Assembly (NCBI RefSeq): GCF_001542625.1
Contig: NZ_CP016279.1
Coordinates: forward strand, 3,162,001-3,226,000
From: Streptomyces griseochromogenes
GTDB lineage: Bacteria > Actinomycetota > Actinomycetes > Streptomycetales > Streptomycetaceae
Length of the DNA stretch: 64,000 bases
Reading direction: 5' to 3'
Shown piece after piece: positions 62,524 to 64,000 of this stretch. The notes under the pieces are model-generated. The model was not told the DNA's origin. It made no database searches and worked only from the letters and a program-made list of their open reading frames with translations. Numbering within the stretch: position 1 is the stretch's first letter; every line of letters starts with the position of its first letter. A program made the translations under genes and the position numbers.

Positions 62524-64000
62524 ATGCAGACAGCGATGCACCTCGACAGGGAGCAGTGCGTACGCGCCGCGCAGTCCAAGGACGCGCGCTTCGACGGATG
62601 GTTCTTCACAGCCGTCCTGACCACCCGTATCTACTGCCGGCCCAGCTGCCCGGTCGTCCCGCCCAAGGCGGAGAACATGACGTTCTACCCGAGCGCCGCG
62701 GCCTGCCAGCAGGCCGGGTTCCGGGCCTGCAAGCGCTGCCGCCCCGACACCAGCCCCGGCTCCCCGGAGTGGAACCAGCGGGCCGACCTGGTGGCCCGGG
62801 CGATGCGGCTGATCGCCGACGGGATCGTGGACCGCGAGGGCGTGCCGGGCCTCGCCGCCCGACTCGGGTACAGCACCCGGCAGGTGGAGCGGCAACTGCT
62901 CGCAGAACTGGGCGCGGGCCCCCTCGCGCTGGCCCGCGCGCAGCGCGCCCAGACCGCGCGGCTGCTCGTCGAGACGACCACGCTGCCCATGGCGGAGATC
63001 GCCTTCGCGGCCGGCTTCTCCTCCATCCGCACCTTCAACGACACCGTGCGCGAGGTCTTCGCCCTGTCCCCGAGCGAACTGCGCGCCAGGGCGCCGAAGA
63101 ACGCCGCCGGCACCGCGGGCACCCCCGGCACCTTCGTACTGCGGCTGCCGTTCCGTGCCCCGCTCAACCCCGACAACCTCTTCGGCCACCTGGCCGCCAC
63201 GGCCGTACCCGGCGTGGAGGAGTGGCGGGACGGCGCATACCGGCGCACGCTGCGGCTGCCGTACGGACACGGGATCGTCGCGCTCACGCCCCGGCCCGAC
63301 CACATCGCCTGCCGGCTCACCCTGAGCGATCTGCGCGATCTGACCGTGGCGATCAGCCGCTGCCGGCGGATGCTCGACCTGGACGCCGACCCGGTCGCCG
63401 TCGACGACCAGCTGCGCTCGGACCCGTTCCTCGCGCCCCTGGTCGAGAGGGCACCCGGCCGCCGGGTGCCGCGCACGGTCGACGAGGCCGAGTTCGCCGT
63501 CCGCGCCGTGCTCGGGCAGCAGGTCTCCACGGCCGCCGCCCGCACCCACGCGGCCCGCCTGGTCACCGCGCACGGCAAACCCCTGGACGACCCCGAAGGC
63601 GGCCTCACCCACCTCTTCCCGTCCCCCGAGGCGCTGGCCTCCGTGGACCCCGAGACCCTGGCCATGCCCCGCACCCGGCGCACCACCTTCACCACGCTCG
63701 TGCGTCAACTCGCCGACGGCGCCCTCCACCTGGGCGTGGATTCCGACTGGGCCGAGGCCCGCGCACGCCTGCTCGGCCTGCCCGGCTTCGGGCCCTGGAC
63801 GGTCGACGTCATCGCCATGCGCGCCCTTGGTGACCCCGACGCCTTCCTCCCCACCGACCTCGGCATCCGGCGCGCCGCAGGGGAGCTGGGCCTGCCCGCC
63901 ACCCCGGCCGCGCTGACCGCCCGCGCCGAGGCCTGGCGGCCCTGGCGGGCCTACGCGGTCCAGTACCTGTGGGCGACGGACAGCCACCCGATCAACTTCC
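62524..64000 (+). CDS. Ada/AlkA-type DNA repair protein (incomplete at window end)
   Basis: At least 492 residues, open to the last base. The N-terminal Ada zinc domain has Cys38 and Cys42 (RIYCRPSCPVV) plus Cys69 and Cys72 (FRACKRCRP), the same numbering as E. coli Ada, where one Cys takes the methyl from phosphotriesters. An AraC-type HTH follows (GVPGLAARLGYSTRQVERQL; MAEIAFAAGFSSIRTFNDT), then an AlkA-type glycosylase with HhH (RLLGLPGFGPWTVDVIAM) and FLPTDLGIR, whose Asp ~445 matches the AlkA catalytic residue. It would sense and excise alkylated bases. Confidence 0.88.
   Translation, partial: MQTAMHLDREQCVRAAQSKDARFDGWFFTAVLTTRIYCRPSCPVVPPKAENMTFYPSAAACQQAGFRACKRCRPDTSPGSPEWNQRADLVARAMRLIADGIVDREGVPGLAARLGYSTRQVERQLLAELGAGPLALARAQRAQTARLLVETTTLPMAEIAFAAGFSSIRTFNDTVREVFALSPSELRARAPKNAAGTAGTPGTFVLRLPFRAPLNPDNLFGHLAATAVPGVEEWRDGAYRRTLRLPYGHGIVALTPRPDHIACRLTLSDLRDLTVAISRCRRMLDLDADPVAVDDQLRSDPFLAPLVERAPGRRVPRTVDEAEFAVRAVLGQQVSTAAARTHAARLVTAHGKPLDDPEGGLTHLFPSPEALASVDPETLAMPRTRRTTFTTLVRQLADGALHLGVDSDWAEARARLLGLPGFGPWTVDVIAMRALGDPDAFLPTDLGIRRAAGELGLPATPAALTARAEAWRPWRAYAVQYLWATDSHPINF

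Overview
The window is a GC-rich actinobacterial chromosome segment, almost certainly from a Streptomyces. The evidence is the strong G/C bias at third codon positions, several GTG and TTG starts, stop/start overlaps of the ATGA and GTGA type, and families typical of the genus (RsbW-like ATPases, a SAV_915-like protein, LAL regulators, orphan WXG100-type genes, DUF6153-like and SHOCT proteins, F420 enzymes). No rRNA, tRNA, CRISPR array or replication origin was recognised.

Left part (1-8340) is a scarred accessory zone. Intact genes (a glutamine amidotransferase cut by the window edge, an NpdG-type F420:NADPH oxidoreductase, a GNAT acetyltransferase, an RsbW-like ATPase and a secreted vanadium haloperoxidase-like protein) sit among broken pieces: a PAP2 phosphatase fragment, a P-loop kinase with a foreign C-terminus, an IS982-type element with a one-base frameshift, a redox-enzyme remnant, a truncated DUF6529-like protein and an IS110-type transposase tail. 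From 8372 to 24738 the content becomes orderly core-like sequence: PcaDC, an MBL-fold hydrolase, exonuclease III, a four-gene glutamate-type ABC importer, a secreted S15/CocE hydrolase, a gamma-glutamyltransferase, a ClpC-like ATPase, and a methionine aminopeptidase divergent from a small XRE regulator.

24897-33818 is a catabolic cluster for reduced pyrimidines or hydantoin-like compounds: two close paralogues of beta-ureidopropionase, an omega-transaminase, a PucR regulator, dihydropyrimidinase, an LLM-class (F420/flavin) oxidoreductase and an NCS1 permease carrying a one-base deletion. No classical dihydropyrimidine dehydrogenase is present here, so the LLM enzyme is a candidate for the redox step. 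Repeated GTGA-type sites lie in front of the second ureidopropionase gene.

33859-50266 holds envelope and metabolic genes: lipoproteins, a TlpA-like thioredoxin, an orphan WXG100-type module (35874-38480), a lipoate ligase, a CorA transporter, a second GGT-like enzyme, two adjacent tandem-repeat tracts (44072-44561), an inositol monophosphatase, an FAD oxidoreductase/macrodomain pair, and an ArsR-SulP operon. 50267-52442 is another decay zone with an internally deleted STAS gene, a second ArsR, a broken condensation-domain protein and an MFS tail.

The right part (52504-64000) has a His/Met-rich lipoprotein with a DUF6153-like partner, a CBS protein, a methylenetetrahydrofolate reductase-like gene whose start was rewired by a palindromic repeat, and a membrane protein followed by a 47-bp tandem repeat. 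A LAL regulator comes next, followed by a set comprising a 65-residue protein, a K+ channel and a SHOCT/DUF7144 pair. Each of the three transcription units after the LAL gene carries one copy of a 17-bp palindrome (TCACCC-N5-GGGTGA type) 70-95 bp upstream of its start codon, which looks like a small undescribed regulon. The window ends inside an Ada/AlkA-type repair gene.
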